50,758 bases of DNA from Candidatus Hydrogenedentota bacterium (GTDB taxonomy: Bacteria; Hydrogenedentota; Hydrogenedentia; Hydrogenedentales; CAILVY01), in NCBI GenBank assembly GCA_029565395.1, contig JAKQOG010000276.1, positions 1 to 50,758 on the forward strand, given 5' to 3'. Positions 33,675 to 42,889 of this stretch are shown in pieces (the stretch's first letter is position 1; each line of letters starts with the position of its first letter). A program made the position numbers and the translations under genes. The notes below the pieces were generated by a model, which searched no databases, was not told the origin of the DNA, and worked only from the letters and a program-made list of their open reading frames with translations.

Positions 33675-33776
33675 TCTTCTTCCTCCAACAGGTTGATTTC
33701 CACCCATAGCATGCGTCGAACACCCCCGCTGTTTCAATTTTCCTGTTGGCAATGGCCTCCTCGTGGTAAATTCTCC

Positions 33777-33803
33777 TTGTATTTTCCTCTCTAATGGTAT
33801 AAT
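33777..33803 (+). promoter_or_regulatory. Candidate promoter of the M4 protease gene
   Basis: A perfect -10 hexamer TATAAT lies at 33798-33803, 59 bases before the start codon. The -35 is weak: TTGTAT (33777-33782) is 15 bases upstream. Read by eye. Confidence 0.45.
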
Positions 33804-33862
33804 GTATTAGTTTAGGCATGGTGGCATATGATATTGTGAGAACTACTAGGAGAGGTGGAAGT

Positions 33863-36800
33863 ATGGGAGTTGGGGTATTTTTCAGAGGGGGGCGGTATTC
33901 TTTCTGGATCATGATACTGGTCATAGGGGCTTTTCTTCTCGCACAGGAGGCAATCGCGCAAGCTTGGCGGCAACCGGCTGCCCAGGATGCTCTCGATCAG
34001 GCGTCTGATCAGTTATCCGATGCATGTACGGGAAACTCGGCTGCCGCACGGATACAACGAGCTCCAGACGGGGTGGTCGTGTTCGCGGGAAGCCCCCCGG
34101 GGGAGGTCTTCTTAGGCCAAAATACCGTCGGAACCCCGGAATCCATCGCTAAGGATTTTCTTAAAGAGCATGCGAAAGCCTTCGGCATCAGCGCCGCTTC
34201 TACCTTGAATGTAATATGGGAGAAACAGGGTTTGGGCCGGACATATGTCCGTCTGCAGCAATACATTGATGGCATGCCTGTATTTGGCGGACAAGCCATT
34301 GTTCAAGTGGGCGCTTCCGGTGGCGTGGAGTGTGTGGTGAGCGATCTTTCCCGTCACCTTGGCGGAATGGATATCCGCGCCGCGAGAGATAAGAACACTG
34401 CTATCGATCTTGCCATGGAAACAATTGCCGGCCTTTATGGGGCGCACCCGCTGTGCAATGCGGAAGATCCGGAATTGATGATTTTCTCACCCCTTGTGTT
34501 GGGCATGCCTGGTTTGGATCGGCTGGTGTGGCAGATGGAGATAGTGGCCACCGATGGAGCCCTTATCAAAGAAATGGTGATGGTGGACGCGGAAAATGGA
34601 AATGTTCCCCTTCATTACACCCTCATTCAGACATCGAGGGACCGGAAGATCTACGATGCAGCCAATACGGAATCCGATCCTGGCACGCTTGTGAGGACGG
34701 AAGGCCACCCGGCTTGCGGCATTGCGGATGCCGATCAAGCCTATGATTTCTTCGGCGACACCTATAATTTTTACAAAAACGAGCATGGCCGCGACAGTAT
34801 TGACGGCCATGGCTATACAATAAGCGCGACCGTGCGGTATTGCTATCCGTACGGCATGTGTCCGTGGGAGAATGCGGTATGGGACGGGACGCGCATGTAC
34901 TTCGGTCAGGGATATGCCGCTGCGGACGATGTGGTCGCACATGAATTAACGCATGGGGTCACTCAGTATGAGTCAGATCTCATTTATGCCGGGCAATCCG
35001 GTGCAATCAATGAATCTTTCTCGGATATCTGGGGAGAATTTGTCGATTTGACCAATGGTCATGGCACCGATGCCCCGGCGGTCCGGTGGAGCGTGGGAGA
35101 AGATCTCCCCATGGGCGCCATCCGGTCTATGTCCGATCCCCCCTTGTATGAGAATCCAGACAGCACCTGCAGTCCATATTGGTATGGGGGATTGCTGGAT
35201 AATGGCGGAGTGCATATCAATTCCGGCGTAGGCAATAAATTGTGCTATCTGCTTACGGATGGCGGATCTTTTAACGGCGAAACGATCACGGCCATGGGCA
35301 TCCCGCAGGTGGCGGATCTTTTTTATGAGGTGCAGGTAAACCTGTTAACAAGCGCGGCGGACTATGTGGATCTTTCGAATGCCTTGGCGCAGGCCGCCGT
35401 CAACCTGAACCTGAATCAAACCCAGCGGGACAATGTCGCCGCCGCCTGCCGGGCTGTCAGAATCACCCGCTCAACCATCTGTCAGTTGATCTATGAGTGC
35501 CCCAGCGGTCTTCCAATGGATGGGAGCTTTGAAGAAGGACCCGGAAGCGGAAACTGGACCGAACAATCCACGAATTTCTACACGCCTTTATGCAATGCCT
35601 CCTGTGGCCCGGGCGGCGGCACGGGTCCGCACACCGGCGGCTACTGGTGCTGGTTTGGCGGTGTCAGCGGTTTGGTGGAGGATGGCTCTATCTCGCAGTC
35701 AATCGTTATTCCTTCCTCAAGTTACGCCATGCTCAATTTTTATCTCGAAATTCCGGTTGCATTAACCACCGGCTATATGATGATCCGTGTGGATGATACG
35801 ACGGTTTTCCGCGTGACCAAGGCAAACGCCGATACCTATCATCGGTATGCACTGGTGTCCATTGATTTAAGCAACTATGCCGACGGCGCCTCGCACCTGT
35901 TGTGGTTTCGTGGCTATACCGACGCGGGACCTGGTCCGCTCAATTTCTTCGTGGATGATCTTTGTCTGGACCTCGACGCAGGCGAAGGTGAAGGGCAGGT
36001 AGAAGGCGAAGGCCAAAATGAAGGCACAATCGAAGGTCAAGAGGAAGGTCTGGAAGAAGGGGAAGAAGAAGGAGAAGGAGAACAAGAAGGAGAGGATAAC
36101 TCGTGCTGGTCTGCACTTGGAAACGGGATGGCTGGCCTCGGATATGCAGGTGTTCTGACCATGGCAGCGGACGATTCCGGGAATGTGTACGCGGGTGGGT
36201 ACTTCAATACCGCCGGCGGAATAAGCGCCAGTCATATAGCCAAATGGGATGGAGAAACCTGGTCTAATCTGGGAACCGGCATGAGTAATTATGTTAATGC
36301 CGTTGTGATTGATCCCATTGGCGCCGTCTATGCGGGTGGAAACTTTGCCATGGCGGGTGGCATTACTGTCAATAATATTGCCAAATGGGATGGCGCCAAT
36401 TGGACTGGGGTGGGAACCGGCACGGACAATTACGTGAATTCGATTGTGATTGACAAATCGGGAACTCTGTATGCCGGGGGAAACTTCAGCATGGCGGGCG
36501 GTGTGAATGCCAATTATATTGCTAAGTGGAACGGTGTCTCATGGGCCCCTCTCGGCCTTGGGCTTGGACGACCGGTGGAAGCGATTGTCGTTGATGAGTC
36601 GGGAACTCTGTATGTCGGAGGTCAGTTCTCCACCGCGGGTGGCATAACCGTTAATAATATCGCTAAATGGGACGGAGAAACATGGTCACCCCTCGGAGCG
36701 GGTATGAATCATACGGTTAACACGCTTGCGATGGACGGTTCTGGAAATCTCTATGCCGGCGGGTACTTCACCATCGCCGGGGGAGCCAATGCCAATTTTA

Positions 36801-37885
36801 TTGCCAAATGGGATGGCATGTCTTGGACAGCATTGGGACAAGGCGTTGATTTTGCGGTGGAATCCATAACGTTTGATTCCTCCGGAAATCTTTATTGCGG
36901 GGGGCGATTTACCACTGCCGGCGAGACAATCGCCAACTATATCGCCAAATGGGATGGCGAAAGATGGTCTTCACTGGAAAGCGGGATGTCCGGCGGCAGT
37001 CCGCCAGTCTTGGCGCTGGCTATAGATAGCCGGGAAAATCTCTATGCCGGAGGCTACTTTACCATGGCGGCAACTATCAGTGTACGCGGGATCGGCATGT
37101 GGGAATGTGTGCGGAGTGAGGGAGAAGGTGTTGAAGAAGGCATTTTTGAAGGAGAAGGCGCGGTGGAAGGTGAGGGCCAACTTGAAGGTGAGGGTTCTAT
37201 TGAAGGGGAAGGGGAAGGTCAGGCCGAAGGCATGACTGAAGGTGGAAGTGAAGGCGCCGTGGAAGAAGAAGGCGGCATGGATGGTGAACCAGAGGGATCG
37301 GATGAAGAGGGCGAAGAAGTTGAACCATTGGTTATTATTCAACAGCCGCGGGGGGCCTCCTTGTACGCGGGCATGTCATGGGTGGCCTCCATTCTGGTTG
37401 AAGGGGGTGTGGGAACAATCGGGTATGACTGGAAGAAGAACGGCGTTTCATTGGGGTGGCCGAATGCGATGGTGCATTTGGCGGGGCCGCTGACCGAAGA
37501 AGATGCGGGTGCATATCGTTGCACGGTTACCGATGATATAACCAAGTTAGAATCAGAAGTGGCGAATCTGGCCGTGTATTCTGTCCCGCTGTCGGGGCAA
37601 CACGATGTGGATCAAAACGGAAACTGGACTATCAGTCTTTCGGAACTCCTGCGCGTCGTTCAGTTTTTTAACAGCAATGGATTCTATTGTAACGCAGCAT
37701 CTGAGGATGGCTATGCTCCAGGTCCCGGTGATCAGACGTGTAGCGCCTATGACGCGGACTACAGTCCTCAAGATTGGCATATAACATTGTCGGAAGTGTT
37801 GCGCATCATCCAGTTTTTCAATTCCATCTGTTATCATGTACAGGCAGGGACGGAAGACGGTTATGCCCCGGGCGCCGGCAAATAG
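33863..37885 (+). CDS. Secreted M4 (thermolysin-like) metalloprotease with propeller, Ig and EF-hand-like C-terminus
   Basis: A 1340-aa multidomain exported protease. Signal peptide (FWIMILVIGAFLLAQEAIA); FTP/PepSY propeptide (about 60-260); M4 catalytic domain with HELTH (His360, Glu361, His364) and the third zinc ligand Glu384 in NESFSD exactly 20 residues later, and catalytic His451 in DNGGVHINSG. Then a jelly-roll/MAM-like domain (about 555-710), a Glu-Gly spacer, seven YAGGxF repeats (about 755-1085) forming a likely seven-bladed propeller, a second spacer, one Ig-like domain (about 1155-1240), and two EF-hand-like repeats, DVDQNGNWTISLSELLRVVQ and DADYSPQDWHITLSEV, ending EDGYAPGAGK. 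Catalytic residues are complete. The last domain looks dockerin-like. ATG 33863 has GGAGAGGTGG upstream; an earlier ATG exists at 33818. Confidence 0.92.
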   Translation: MGVGVFFRGGRYSFWIMILVIGAFLLAQEAIAQAWRQPAAQDALDQASDQLSDACTGNSAAARIQRAPDGVVVFAGSPPGEVFLGQNTVGTPESIAKDFLKEHAKAFGISAASTLNVIWEKQGLGRTYVRLQQYIDGMPVFGGQAIVQVGASGGVECVVSDLSRHLGGMDIRAARDKNTAIDLAMETIAGLYGAHPLCNAEDPELMIFSPLVLGMPGLDRLVWQMEIVATDGALIKEMVMVDAENGNVPLHYTLIQTSRDRKIYDAANTESDPGTLVRTEGHPACGIADADQAYDFFGDTYNFYKNEHGRDSIDGHGYTISATVRYCYPYGMCPWENAVWDGTRMYFGQGYAAADDVVAHELTHGVTQYESDLIYAGQSGAINESFSDIWGEFVDLTNGHGTDAPAVRWSVGEDLPMGAIRSMSDPPLYENPDSTCSPYWYGGLLDNGGVHINSGVGNKLCYLLTDGGSFNGETITAMGIPQVADLFYEVQVNLLTSAADYVDLSNALAQAAVNLNLNQTQRDNVAAACRAVRITRSTICQLIYECPSGLPMDGSFEEGPGSGNWTEQSTNFYTPLCNASCGPGGGTGPHTGGYWCWFGGVSGLVEDGSISQSIVIPSSSYAMLNFYLEIPVALTTGYMMIRVDDTTVFRVTKANADTYHRYALVSIDLSNYADGASHLLWFRGYTDAGPGPLNFFVDDLCLDLDAGEGEGQVEGEGQNEGTIEGQEEGLEEGEEEGEGEQEGEDNSCWSALGNGMAGLGYAGVLTMAADDSGNVYAGGYFNTAGGISASHIAKWDGETWSNLGTGMSNYVNAVVIDPIGAVYAGGNFAMAGGITVNNIAKWDGANWTGVGTGTDNYVNSIVIDKSGTLYAGGNFSMAGGVNANYIAKWNGVSWAPLGLGLGRPVEAIVVDESGTLYVGGQFSTAGGITVNNIAKWDGETWSPLGAGMNHTVNTLAMDGSGNLYAGGYFTIAGGANANFIAKWDGMSWTALGQGVDFAVESITFDSSGNLYCGGRFTTAGETIANYIAKWDGERWSSLESGMSGGSPPVLALAIDSRENLYAGGYFTMAATISVRGIGMWECVRSEGEGVEEGIFEGEGAVEGEGQLEGEGSIEGEGEGQAEGMTEGGSEGAVEEEGGMDGEPEGSDEEGEEVEPLVIIQQPRGASLYAGMSWVASILVEGGVGTIGYDWKKNGVSLGWPNAMVHLAGPLTEEDAGAYRCTVTDDITKLESEVANLAVYSVPLSGQHDVDQNGNWTISLSELLRVVQFFNSNGFYCNAASEDGYAPGPGDQTCSAYDADYSPQDWHITLSEVLRIIQFFNSICYHVQAGTEDGYAPGAGK
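36120..37105 (+). repeat. Seven in-frame propeller repeats of about 138 bp
   Basis: Seven copies of a unit of about 46 codons encoding a strand, YAGGxFxxAGG, NxIAKWDG and W(S/T)xLGxGM. The sixth has AGE and the seventh AAT in place of AGG. The copies differ by many silent changes, so the array is old rather than recently expanded. Confidence 0.85.
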
Positions 37886-38170
37886 ACAGATCCCTTTTGC
37901 TGGGCGGCCTTCATCCTGAAGCTCTGCGGCTATGTCTGGCGGGGGGTAAAGATTCCGATTCATGCGACGCCGGGCAATCATGAGTCTGATCGGGAGAAGC
38001 GTACTTTGCTCCGGACTACGTTCCCGCAAGATTTTAACATTGGGGGGAAGGCTCAGATTATTACAGTTTTATGCACAAGGGGGTTCGTTTCATCAGCATG
38101 TGCGATGTGGGGAAAGGCGGTGCGCATGCGGGGCAGTTTTGCTTAGAAATGGGAATAACACTGGTGAACT

Positions 38171-38359
38171 ATGGCGAGGAGAAGAAAGAGGTTTGGGGCT
38201 GAGTTCGATTATCGGAGTAAAAGTCTGAGAAACGGAGTGTGTGTGGTGTGCGGGGCTGGAATCATCAGGGATGGTGTAAATTCCCAAGTGCTTCATACAG
38301 AACGAGTTAAGGGGTTTATGCATACTTTTGCATTTTGGCACGTTTGTTGCAGAAATTAG
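38171..38359 (+). CDS. Possible 62-aa treble-clef zinc-finger protein
   Basis: A short basic protein (MARRRKRFGAEFDYRSKSLR...) with the pattern Cys24-X2-Cys27-X29-His57-X2-Cys60, ending FWHVCCRN. The spacing and the context (CVVCGAGI, FWHVCC) resemble treble-clef fingers of the PARP/LIM kind. GGTGA sits four bases before the ATG, which is rather close. Coding status is uncertain because its last codons coincide with a sigma-54-type promoter sequence. If real, it fits the zinc-ribbon theme of the downstream island. No family was recognised. Confidence 0.35.
   Translation: MARRRKRFGAEFDYRSKSLRNGVCVVCGAGIIRDGVNSQVLHTERVKGFMHTFAFWHVCCRN
38335..38351 (+). promoter_or_regulatory. Near-consensus sigma-54 (-24/-12) promoter sequence
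   Basis: TTGGCACG-N4-TTGCA matches the sigma-54 consensus at all strongly conserved positions, with GG and GC at the correct spacing. Transcription would start near 38363, about 407 bases before the kinase gene. The same bases encode W-H-V-C-C in the possible zinc-finger ORF, so the match may be fortuitous. No enhancer-binding protein gene is in the window. Confidence 0.45.
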
Positions 38360-38769
38360 TGAAAGAAAGTTTTGATTGAAGGTGTTTGCCTTGGATTGAT
38401 AAGGAGAATGCCCATGACGTAAATGGGAAACGAAGCGAGGATGGCGCTCTGTTCGCGGAGTCCGTGTTTAATGTTCAGCAGTTTGACTTGACCTCTGAAA
38501 AGGCGGATGCTACTCTATGTTTCTGTAAAAAATTGGAGACAAAGGGTGGAGGGAGGAAGGGCCGTGGAGTACGGTCGAGTGGACGTGATGCTGGGAAAGA
38601 AGGCGGATTGCCGTTAGTGGAAGTTTCTTTGGGCGCGAAATGAAATACCTCGCCTTTGTCTTGTGCCAAGCAAGGAAGAGTATTGCGGCAGGGATATGGT
38701 ATTACCGGTCACAAGAATCCAGCGTATGGATAGCAAGGAAACTGGGAACAACGAGAGGCGATAGAAGCT

Positions 38770-40125
38770 ATGCCGTCAGAAAAGAAAGAAATGATCACGG
38801 CCAAAAAGCTGAGACTCGACAAATTACTCGGTATGGGTTCATTTGGGCAGACCTTCAAAGCGACAGTACTTGATAAAAAATTATCTAAGAAATGGGGCGA
38901 AGTGGTTGCCTTTAAAATACCACTTCCAGGAGAAGAGGCCAGGGACTCGTTAATCGATGATCTTGTGAATATGGCTCGTATCCAGGGTGTGCTGAACTGC
39001 TTGCCTGTATCTGAGTCTGAGAATCTGGTGCGTTTCCACGGGTGGGATAAATCCGAGGATGGTTATGGCATCATATGCGAGTATGTCGACGGACGTGATC
39101 TCCAGAAATGGATTGACGGAAGGCAATCCAACCGTCTGTTCACGTTTGTGGAGACCATAGAAATTGTGTTGCGGGTGTGCGCCGCCTTGAAAGTGCTTCA
39201 TAAAGCGCACATTTACCATAGGGATGTTAAGCCCAGCAATATAATTGTTGTAAAACGAGACAATGGTTTCTCAGTCAAGCTTACAGATTTTGGCCTGAGT
39301 ACAATCGTTGACCGGGGCAACGAATACATGTCCAATTCAAAGGCGGGCGCCATTGCTTATCAACCTCCTGAAATAATGGCAAATCAAAAAAACGCAATAT
39401 CCCCGCGTTATGATCTGTATTCTCTAGGGCTTGTTCTTTATCAGATGAGCACAGGCGCCCTGCCGTATACCCGTCTTGACGGACCTTCCATATTGAAAGA
39501 GTCGCAGGACTTGGACAAGCCGTTCCGTCATCCTCATGAAATTGCGCTGGAAGTTCCAGAGCGGCTGGCGCAGGTTATTGTGAAGGCGATAGACAAGGAT
39601 CCTGAGAAGCGGTATCAGACTGCGGAGGAAATGGAGCACGACCTCTTAGAAGCGAAGCAGGATCTTGATCGCGTAATATCATCACAGTCTGCGTCGGTAT
39701 CTTTGCCAAGGGTAAGGAAACGCATTGAAAAGCTTCGGGAGAAGTGTGATCAGTATAAAGCGGGCAGTCTTTCTGATGCGCAGGAGAAGGAAATAGAACA
39801 AAAAATACAGCAGCTTGTGGAGGAGTACCCTGATCAACCGGAGGTATATATTTTTCAAGGGACTTTTTATCAGAAATGGATGTGGGATACGGCCCGGTCC
39901 CTTGCGGCCTATCTTCAGGGGCTTGAGCAATGTCCGAATGACAGCCAGTTACTATATTGTGCGGGCCGAGCTTTATATACGCAACAGAACGCCACGGATA
40001 AGCAGAAATTCGACGGTGTTCAATTTCTGAAGCAGGCTCTCCAGAATGGCTTGTCGAATCCGATGCAAGTCAAGACGGCAACGAATCTGGTACGAGCGCA
40101 TAGGGCAGACGATTATGAGGATTGA
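38770..40125 (+). CDS. Ser/Thr protein kinase with C-terminal TPR-like tail
   Basis: A 451-aa Hanks-type kinase. The N-lobe has the glycine loop GMGSFGQTF (about 21-29) and Lys in VVAFKIP (about 49). The catalytic loop is YHRDVKPSN (about 154-162), the Mg2+ loop DFG is about 174-176, and the P+1 segment is IAYQPPEIM. All catalytic residues are present, so the kinase should be active. After residue 300 a helical linker (KRIEKLREKCDQY) leads to TPR-like helices (PEVYIFQGTFYQKWMWDTARSLAAYLQGLEQCPND). No transmembrane segment or PASTA domain, so it is cytoplasmic. GAGAGG lies 11 bases upstream of the ATG. It overlaps the PP2C gene by 11 bases and heads the island; the most likely substrates are its own operon partners. 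Confidence 0.93.
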   Translation: MPSEKKEMITAKKLRLDKLLGMGSFGQTFKATVLDKKLSKKWGEVVAFKIPLPGEEARDSLIDDLVNMARIQGVLNCLPVSESENLVRFHGWDKSEDGYGIICEYVDGRDLQKWIDGRQSNRLFTFVETIEIVLRVCAALKVLHKAHIYHRDVKPSNIIVVKRDNGFSVKLTDFGLSTIVDRGNEYMSNSKAGAIAYQPPEIMANQKNAISPRYDLYSLGLVLYQMSTGALPYTRLDGPSILKESQDLDKPFRHPHEIALEVPERLAQVIVKAIDKDPEKRYQTAEEMEHDLLEAKQDLDRVISSQSASVSLPRVRKRIEKLREKCDQYKAGSLSDAQEKEIEQKIQQLVEEYPDQPEVYIFQGTFYQKWMWDTARSLAAYLQGLEQCPNDSQLLYCAGRALYTQQNATDKQKFDGVQFLKQALQNGLSNPMQVKTATNLVRAHRADDYED

Positions 40126-40840
40126 CGCGGTGGGAAAATCGATCTGCGGGGCGAAGCGCCGCACAAACCAGGACGCCTACGTAATTGTTGAGCGTCTGGG
40201 TCTGTATGGCGTTGCGGATTCCGTGGGTGACGGGCGTTCAACGCAGACACCGGCCAGCAGGGCACTTTATTTCCTGGAAAGCTATTTATCCAAGCATATT
40301 GCAGGGAGGGCGGCGTTAGATAAGATGGTGAAGGCCAGCATCGAGCATGTTAATGCGGCATTGATCCGGGAGAATACGAAGCACCCGAGACAAAAAGGGG
40401 TTACGACCTTAACGTATTGTCTGGCTTCGGAGGATGGGTGTGTGATCGGACATGTGGGGGACAGTGCGGCGTGGCATATCCGAGGGGAGGAGATTACTCG
40501 TATCACGACAGAGGATACGCTGGCAGGCCTTTTGGCGGAAAACCGCATCATCGGGAGGGAAGAAGTAAAAACTCATCCTGGGAGAAATTATTTGATCAAT
40601 TCCCTGGGAGATACGAAGGACATTCATGTGGGCGTGCGGAGGCTGACCGTGAGAAGCGGCGATTATGTGGTACTGGCCACCGACGGTGTTGCCCGGTCTT
40701 TAGCTCCAGGCGCCATTGTACGGGAAGTGCGGGATCCGCGGCGCCGGTTAAGTACGTGCGCCTCGCGTTTGATAGGAGCTTCGCTTTGTGCGGGTGCAGG
40801 CGATGATCTCACCGCGGTGGTGATTCGGTTTCGAGGCTAG
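40115..40840 (+). CDS. PP2C-type Ser/Thr protein phosphatase
   Basis: A 241-aa phosphatase of the PPM/PP2C family, the natural opponent of the preceding kinase. Metal-binding Asp residues are in RTNQDAY (about 19-25), GVADSVGDG (about 36-44), LATDGV and GDDLTAVV near the C-terminus; GHVGDSAAWHI is the central family motif. The usual VADGMGG is VADSVGD here, a Gly-to-Ser change next to a metal ligand, but the ligands remain, so activity is likely. The ATG at 40115 lies inside the end of the kinase gene; earlier in-frame codons only extend the overlap. Soluble, about the normal length of bacterial PP2C domains. Confidence 0.9.
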   Translation: MRIDAVGKSICGAKRRTNQDAYVIVERLGLYGVADSVGDGRSTQTPASRALYFLESYLSKHIAGRAALDKMVKASIEHVNAALIRENTKHPRQKGVTTLTYCLASEDGCVIGHVGDSAAWHIRGEEITRITTEDTLAGLLAENRIIGREEVKTHPGRNYLINSLGDTKDIHVGVRRLTVRSGDYVVLATDGVARSLAPGAIVREVRDPRRRLSTCASRLIGASLCAGAGDDLTAVVIRFRG

Positions 40841-40960
40841 ACGATGTTGTATACACGTGGATACGAAGAATGTTTGTGCGAGGCCAAGGATGAACAAGGC
40901 ACTGTAACGTCTGCAAAGGCGTGTGGATAGAGAGCATTTGCTTGAGGAAAATGGAAACGC

Positions 40961-42889
40961 ATGCACTTGGTGCAGGGCGCCAGGGCGGGAAACAGCGGTA
41001 TGATGAAAAAACTTGTTAACTGGTGGCATACGAGAAACGGCCGCAGCCTTAGTGGTTTGGTGGATTCGGCTTGCAAAGCGCTGGAGGGGGAAAATGCGGA
41101 GGCTGCGACCGGGCGTCTGGAAATGGTATTAGAGCATGCGGCGGCTTTGGATAAGGCCGCGAGAGGGGCGCGTTCCCTGGACCAGCATATTGGAAGGGGT
41201 TTTGCACTCCTTGGCCGCTATCGGGCAAGGACTCAGGCACGCGCGGAAGGAATGCGTCTTTTTGAAAAGGCCGAGTTATATTCTCCGTTGCAGGCGGATG
41301 ATACGCTGTTTTACGCGGAGTTGATGGCGATGGAGCGGCGGAAGGATAAGAAGGCATGGTCGATATACAGGCAGGTATGCGGACGCCGTGATATTTCGCC
41401 GTCGATAGTCTCGTTCCTGGCGAGTGAAAGTGAAATCAGCCCGCTTACGCCCGCAAAGGCCATGGGGGAGAAAGCGGGCCGGTGCAAACAGTTGTTTGAC
41501 TCAGGGGCGCGGTGGCCCTGGGTGCTGCTTTCGCTGGCTTATTTCGATCGGATGGGTGGAGCGCCTGCGGCGTCGGTGCGCCGTTTTGCAGAAGCGCTGG
41601 AGACGAAGCGCGGGTCAGATCAACGGTTGAAATTTATTGAAGGAACTCTTCTTTCATTGTCGGGGAATGTGGAGAAGGCCACGCAAGTGTTTGCGGGTGC
41701 TCTGCGCAAAGAATCAGAAGCAAGCTGGGTGGATTTGTATTATGCGGGGATACACGCCGTGCGGGTGGGAGATAATAAGGAAGGACACCGGCTTTTGAAT
41801 CTGTCTCAGGATCGGCTGGGCAAACGGGCGGCTTGTTTTGAGCTTCAATTCGGCCATATTGCGTTTTTGGAGGCGCGTTTTGCGGAGGCGATGGAGCGTT
41901 ATACGGAGGCGAATCAATTGGATGGGGGCGATTGGCGGCCGGTCTATTGGGCGGGGCGGGTCTATCTGTGCAAGGGCAAGTATGATCAGGCGTTGAATTC
42001 ATTTAAGAAGAGTCTTGCGATTGATTCAAATGACTGTAACCGGTTTGGGGCGGGGGTAATGCATGAACTTATGGGTCAGTACGATCAAGCGGCGGTGATG
42101 TATGGTGGCTGTAAGGAGGGAGCCGTACGTGACCGGGCATTTCTTCGCAAGGCGCTGTGTCTGGCGAAAACGGGACATCATAATGAATCCGTGGATATTC
42201 TGAATCGGCTTTTGGGAAGCAACTTGGGCGATCCTGCGCGATATTATCTTGGCATTATCCAATCAATACGCGGGGATTATGAAGAGGCGCAGGTGGTCTG
42301 GGAAGGCATCAGGTCGGAACCGTGGAAGACGTATGTGCCCCGATGGCGGACGATATCGCGCCGGCTTCAGGGCGATGCGTTATTGGAGGAATGCAAGTGG
42401 GAAGAAGCCATCGGCTTCTGGTCAACGCTGATGAATGAGTTGCCGGCGGCGGAGAAATCGGTTGGATCGATGAATCTGGCGGAAGCGGAATTCCGGCGGG
42501 TGGCGGGTATTGATCCCCGGGGGGGCGGGCAAAAGAGGAGGATGGAAATGCTAACGGGCATTCTTTCCCAGCAGCCTTCGAGCAGGAGAGATTTTTATGC
42601 CCTTGTGCTTGCAGCGGCGCAGGGGGAAGCCGCTGCGGTAGAGGAAAGTGTCTTTTCAGATTCTCAATATGGGCCTCGTGCGCGATTCCATCGTGCTGTC
42701 TGTCAGGCGAGATCGGGGCAGATGGTTGAAACCGATCTTATGGAAGTTTCCCGTGATGATTCTTTCTACCGGCAGGCGGTTGGATTTGTCCGTGCCAGGA
42801 ATGCCATGGCAAAGCGCGATATTTCCGAAGTGTTGAAACATGTTGTGGCGCTGAATGATGGTGGAAGCGGAGAAGGGGAAAATCCATGA
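40961..42889 (+). CDS. TPR-repeat protein
   Basis: A 642-aa cytoplasmic helical repeat protein. TPR units are clear between about 190 and 440: FIEGTLLSLSGNVEKATQVF, FGHIAFLEARFAEAMERYTE, YWAGRVYLCKGKYDQALNSF, KALCLAKTGHHNESVDILNR and YYLGIIQSIRGDYEEAQVVW. No enzyme motif, signal peptide or membrane segment. The start is uncertain: ATG 40961 or the tandem ATGATG at 41000, which gives the more natural MMKKLVNWW N-terminus. A 120- to 160-bp gap follows the phosphatase gene, and the end overlaps the next gene by four bases (ATGA). It probably serves as a scaffold that brings clients or partners to the kinase or Hsp70. Confidence 0.85.
   Translation: MHLVQGARAGNSGMMKKLVNWWHTRNGRSLSGLVDSACKALEGENAEAATGRLEMVLEHAAALDKAARGARSLDQHIGRGFALLGRYRARTQARAEGMRLFEKAELYSPLQADDTLFYAELMAMERRKDKKAWSIYRQVCGRRDISPSIVSFLASESEISPLTPAKAMGEKAGRCKQLFDSGARWPWVLLSLAYFDRMGGAPAASVRRFAEALETKRGSDQRLKFIEGTLLSLSGNVEKATQVFAGALRKESEASWVDLYYAGIHAVRVGDNKEGHRLLNLSQDRLGKRAACFELQFGHIAFLEARFAEAMERYTEANQLDGGDWRPVYWAGRVYLCKGKYDQALNSFKKSLAIDSNDCNRFGAGVMHELMGQYDQAAVMYGGCKEGAVRDRAFLRKALCLAKTGHHNESVDILNRLLGSNLGDPARYYLGIIQSIRGDYEEAQVVWEGIRSEPWKTYVPRWRTISRRLQGDALLEECKWEEAIGFWSTLMNELPAAEKSVGSMNLAEAEFRRVAGIDPRGGGQKRRMEMLTGILSQQPSSRRDFYALVLAAAQGEAAAVEESVFSDSQYGPRARFHRAVCQARSGQMVETDLMEVSRDDSFYRQAVGFVRARNAMAKRDISEVLKHVVALNDGGSGEGENP

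Larger units (their letters stand above)
37886..38769. other. 884-bp gap before the chaperone-kinase island
   Basis: The longest stretch without a firm gene in the window. It separates the protease gene from the protein kinase. It contains a possible 62-aa zinc-finger ORF (38171-38359) and a sigma-54-type promoter sequence at its 3' end. Other frames at 38386-38643 and 38640-38873 lack ribosome-binding sites and protein-like sequence. It may hold a long leader or an RNA, but I see no clear fold. Confidence 0.6.

Noticed and set aside
38461..38530. TTGACC followed by TACTCT as a sigma-70 promoter for the island
   Set aside because: The -10 matches poorly; the evidence is too weak to list as a feature.
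38386..38643. 85-codon frame in the gap before the kinase gene
   Set aside because: It starts at a TTG without a ribosome-binding site, has no internal Met and a low-complexity Gly/Arg/Lys end.
38640..38873. 77-codon frame running into the kinase gene
   Set aside because: It overlaps the kinase N-terminus out of frame, and its second half is only the shifted reading of kinase codons.
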